Below are positions 14,771 to 16,397 of a stretch of 16,397 bases of DNA, piece by piece. The position numbers were made by a program, and so were the translations under genes. The stretch's first letter is position 1. Every line of letters begins with the position of its first letter. This DNA comes from JBEKVE01 sp049514335 (GTDB taxonomy: Bacteria; Actinomycetota; Acidimicrobiia; Acidimicrobiales; UBA8190): the NCBI GenBank assembly GCA_049514335.1, contig JBEKVE010000071.1, positions 1-16,397 on the forward strand. The letters run 5' to 3'. The notes under the pieces are model-generated. The model was not told the DNA's origin and did not search any database. It saw nothing but the letters and a program-made list of their open reading frames with translations.

Positions 14771-14965
14771 TCAGTCGGGGGGATCGTTGGGACGCGGCGC
14801 CACGTGCCACCCGGCCGACGACACGTTGCGCGGCTCGTAGAACACGCAGCCCTCGGGGCAGGCGAAGGGCAGGGCCTCGTTGGCATCCACCCGGCAGCGC
14901 TCGAGCTTCTCGCCGTGCGCCGTGGACTGCATGATGTAGTGGCGGCAATCGGCGTTCACGACCAT
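14771..14965 (-). CDS. Small Cys-rich conserved-looking protein, possibly metal-binding
   Basis: 64 residues from the ATG at 14965: MVVNADCRHYIMQS, then ERCRVDAN, then FACPEGCVFYEPR. Cys7, His9, Cys24, Cys36 and Cys40 are spaced so that four Cys could bind zinc or an iron-sulfur cluster, with CPEGC as a knuckle. The frame is open upstream to 15118, but that part looks unlike a protein and overlaps the Nudix gene, so the internal ATG is preferred despite no clear ribosome site. It is convergent with the patatin gene (69-bp gap) and divergent from the Nudix gene (70-bp gap). Function unknown; I have an impression of similar small proteins in related actinobacteria but cannot check it. Confidence 0.65.
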   Translation of the reverse strand: MVVNADCRHYIMQSTAHGEKLERCRVDANEALPFACPEGCVFYEPRNVSSAGWHVAPRPNDPPD

Positions 14966-15022
14966 GGACCATTGTGGCCCACCACCGGAGTCCACGGGGC
15001 CCGCCCCGTCAGAGGTGTCGGC

Positions 15023-15028
15023 TAGCGT
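15023..15028 (+). promoter_or_regulatory. Candidate -10 element for a leaderless Nudix transcript
   Basis: TAGCGT fits TAnnnT and lies seven bases before the GTG start, so transcription would begin at or next to the start codon. No clear -35 element is visible. Leaderless genes of this layout are common in actinobacteria. Confidence 0.3.
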
Positions 15029-15035
15029 CGGTCCG

Positions 15036-15746
15036 GTGGAATCCCCTGTCTCCACGCGGCAATTGCTCCGATGGAGCGAAAGCCTGGCGGCCATCGCCCG
15101 GACCGGCCTGGGTTTCACCGAGAGCCTCTACGAACGCGAGCGCTTCGAGGAGGTGCTGCGGGTGGCAGCAGACATCGCGGTGGCGGCGCGGGAGGGATCG
15201 GCCGGCGTCGAAGACGCCGAGGAGCTGGTCGAGGAGTGGCTGCAGGCCGTGGGGCAGGGCGTGCCCGGCTACGTGACCCCCAAGGTCGCCGTGGGCGCCG
15301 CCGTGGGCAACGACGCGGGCGAGCTCCTCCTCGTGAAGCGGGCCGACTCCGGCGTGTGGCTCTACCCCACCGGATGGGCCGACGTGGGGTACTCCGCCGC
15401 CGAGGTGGTGGTGAAGGAGGTGCTCGAGGAGACCGGCATCGAGGCCGAGCCGGTCCGCCTGATCGCCGTGCTCGACGGGTTGCGCCTCGGGTTCACCCGC
15501 GTGCCGCTGTACTCGCTCGTCTTCCACTGCCGCGCCGTCGGCGGGGAACTGAAGGCCCATCCCCTGGAATGCGCCGATGTGGGCTGGTTCGCACCCGAGA
15601 ACCTGCCCCAACCGCTGGCCGGGGCGGAGCGCTGGGGTCGCCACGTGTTCGCCGCCCTGCGGGGCGAACACGTCGACGTCCTGTTCGACCGACCCCGCCA
15701 ACCCATGTGGCGCGGGGACCCCGCCACCGACGTGGGCGGCGACTGA
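15036..15746 (+). CDS. Nudix hydrolase with N-terminal helical domain
   Basis: 236 residues from the GTG at 15036. The N-terminus (STRQLLRWSESLAAIARTGLGF ... YERERFEEVLRVAADI, given in parts) matches the small helical domain (NUDIX_N) found before a group of Nudix hydrolases acting on nucleoside diphosphate compounds such as ADP-ribose. The Nudix box spans 113-135: G113, then Tyr119 where Glu is usual, Lys127 for Arg, then E128, E131, E132, G134 and I135, so the metal-binding glutamates remain. It should hydrolyse a nucleoside diphosphate linked to another group; the substrate is not determinable. The GTG is chosen because homology begins right there. It has no ribosome site, but TAGCGT lies seven bases upstream, which fits a leaderless transcript. 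An alternative GTG at 15015 is possible. Convergent with the chromate transporter gene. Confidence 0.87.
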   Translation: MESPVSTRQLLRWSESLAAIARTGLGFTESLYERERFEEVLRVAADIAVAAREGSAGVEDAEELVEEWLQAVGQGVPGYVTPKVAVGAAVGNDAGELLLVKRADSGVWLYPTGWADVGYSAAEVVVKEVLEETGIEAEPVRLIAVLDGLRLGFTRVPLYSLVFHCRAVGGELKAHPLECADVGWFAPENLPQPLAGAERWGRHVFAALRGEHVDVLFDRPRQPMWRGDPATDVGGD

Positions 15747-15747
15747 G

Positions 15748-15790
15748 CGACAGGCACTGTCCGACAGCCGCTCGTCGTCAGCGCCTGTCG
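15748..15790. terminator. Inverted repeat between convergent genes, likely part of a bidirectional terminator
   Basis: CGACAGGC (15748-15755) pairs perfectly with GCCTGTCG (15783-15790), one base after the Nudix stop codon. A smaller palindrome, CTGTC-C-GACAG (15757-15767), sits inside and could form instead. No U-run follows. Confidence 0.45.
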
Positions 15791-15793
15791 GAG

Positions 15794-15830
15794 GTCGATG
15801 GGCGACGGGACAGAGCCTGGCCCCATCGAC
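15794..15830. terminator. Second hairpin between convergent Nudix and chromate transporter genes
   Basis: GTCGATGGG (15794-15802) pairs perfectly with CCCATCGAC (15822-15830), a 9-bp stem with a 19-base loop. It lies six bases beyond the chromate transporter stop codon at 15837 (minus strand). With the hairpin at 15748-15790 it plausibly ends transcription from both sides. Confidence 0.55.
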
Positions 15831-15836
15831 TGGTGC

Positions 15837-16397
15837 CTACAGGCTGTGCAACACCCCCACCACGGCGCCCGCCAGCACGAGCCAGGCGGTGTTGACCCTG
15901 AACCGGGCGAGCGCGGCCAACCCCACCACGGCCATGACCGCCGTCAGCGGGTCCACCACCGCGGCGCGACCGAGCGGCACGGCCACCCCGGCCATGAGCC
16001 CCACGGCGGCAGCGCCGGCACCGTCGAGCGCCCCCGACGCCCATGACGAGCGTCGCAGCCGGGGCAGCACCGGGACGAGCACGGCCACCATGACGAACGA
16101 CGGCAGGAAGATGGCGAGCGTGGCGAGCAGCGCCCCCGACACGCCGTGCACGAGGTAGCCCACGAAGGTGGCGGTGGTGAACACCGGACCCGGCGTCACC
16201 TGCCCGGCGGCCACGGCGTCGAGGAGCTGGCGGGCACCGAGCCAGTGCAGCTGGTGGACGAGGTCGCGCTGGAGGAAGGCCAGCAGCACGTACCCGCTGC
16301 CGAACACGATGACCCCGAGCTTGGCGAATTCGCTCACGAGCGGCCACAACCCGACCGTGGTGGCCCGGGCGCCGGGCCGCACCCGCGCCACGGGCGC
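15837..16397 (-). CDS. chrA: Chromate transporter (ChrA/CHR family), C-terminal domain; 5' part outside window
   Basis: 186 residues visible, open to the right edge. The sequence shows the CHR signature of the C-terminal half of long-chain ChrA proteins: GVIVFGSGYVLLAFLQRDLV, then QLLDAVAAGQVTPGPVFTTATFVGYLVHG, then LATLAIFLPSFVMV. Several more hydrophobic helices follow, ending VLHSL. Family members export chromate (or related oxyanions) across the cytoplasmic membrane. Two-domain members are about 400 residues, so the first half is probably upstream. The Arg-rich stretch at the edge (VARVRPGARATT) would be the linker. A GTG at 16391 could instead start a short single-domain form, which the window cannot decide. 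Family firm, substrate assumed. Confidence 0.88.
   Translation of the reverse strand, partial: APVARVRPGARATTVGLWPLVSEFAKLGVIVFGSGYVLLAFLQRDLVHQLHWLGARQLLDAVAAGQVTPGPVFTTATFVGYLVHGVSGALLATLAIFLPSFVMVAVLVPVLPRLRRSSWASGALDGAGAAAVGLMAGVAVPLGRAAVVDPLTAVMAVVGLAALARFRVNTAWLVLAGAVVGVLHSL

Noticed and set aside
14689..14772. 10-base direct repeat CGAAGCCGTC at 14689-14698 and 14763-14772, as attachment-like repeats
   Set aside because: Both copies lie at the ends of coding frames, only 64 bases apart, with no mobile gene between them; most likely chance.
1..16397. CRISPR array, tRNA, rRNA, insertion sequence or integrase
   Set aside because: Looked for because of the Cas4-like nuclease; no regularly spaced repeats, no tRNA-like folds and no transposase or recombinase motifs were seen.

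Overview
This is a high-GC bacterial window with many GTG starts, 4-bp ATGA/GTGA gene overlaps, GGAGG-type ribosome sites and possibly leaderless starts. A SARP/BTAD-type regulator, an Sco domain fused to a membrane domain, and a Cas4-like nuclease without CRISPR all suggest an actinobacterium. An Acidimicrobiia-like lineage is my best guess, but it is an inference from gene content, not a phylogenetic result. I see no tRNA, rRNA, CRISPR array, transposase, integrase or origin.

Left part (1-4413, all minus strand). A cytochrome oxidase assembly cluster reads from 3593 leftwards: a membrane protein with a C-terminal SCO1/SenC copper-chaperone domain, then a lipoprotein (4-bp ATGA overlap), then CtaG, which runs off the left edge. 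Upstream of it (4413-3727) lies a separate gene for a small winged-helix-like/coiled-coil protein. It ends in a terminator-like hairpin, and its ribosome-binding site can be folded into a perfect stem.

Middle (4414-11164). About 1 kb without a convincing gene holds several perfect inverted repeats. Then come two plus-strand genes: a 1217-residue BTAD/AAA/TPR regulator (5448-9101) and a copper amine oxidase (9227-11164). The oxidase keeps its TPQ tyrosine, catalytic Asp and three copper His. The regulator is the obvious candidate to control it.

Right part (11161-16397). Two coupled minus-strand genes encode a Cas4/AddB-like PD-(D/E)XK nuclease with the C-x2-C-x5-C iron-sulfur signature, and a protein that looks like a degenerate copy of the same fold. 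They diverge, across a 57-bp gap, from a coupled pair encoding a 64-residue single-pass membrane protein and a patatin-like phospholipase. This four-gene block is the most interesting part of the window and a candidate uncharacterised system, possibly in DNA repair or defence, though nothing in the sequence proves a joint function. After it come a 64-residue Cys-rich protein (minus), a Nudix hydrolase (plus), a pair of terminator-like hairpins, and the C-terminal half of a ChrA-type chromate transporter (minus) that runs off the right edge.
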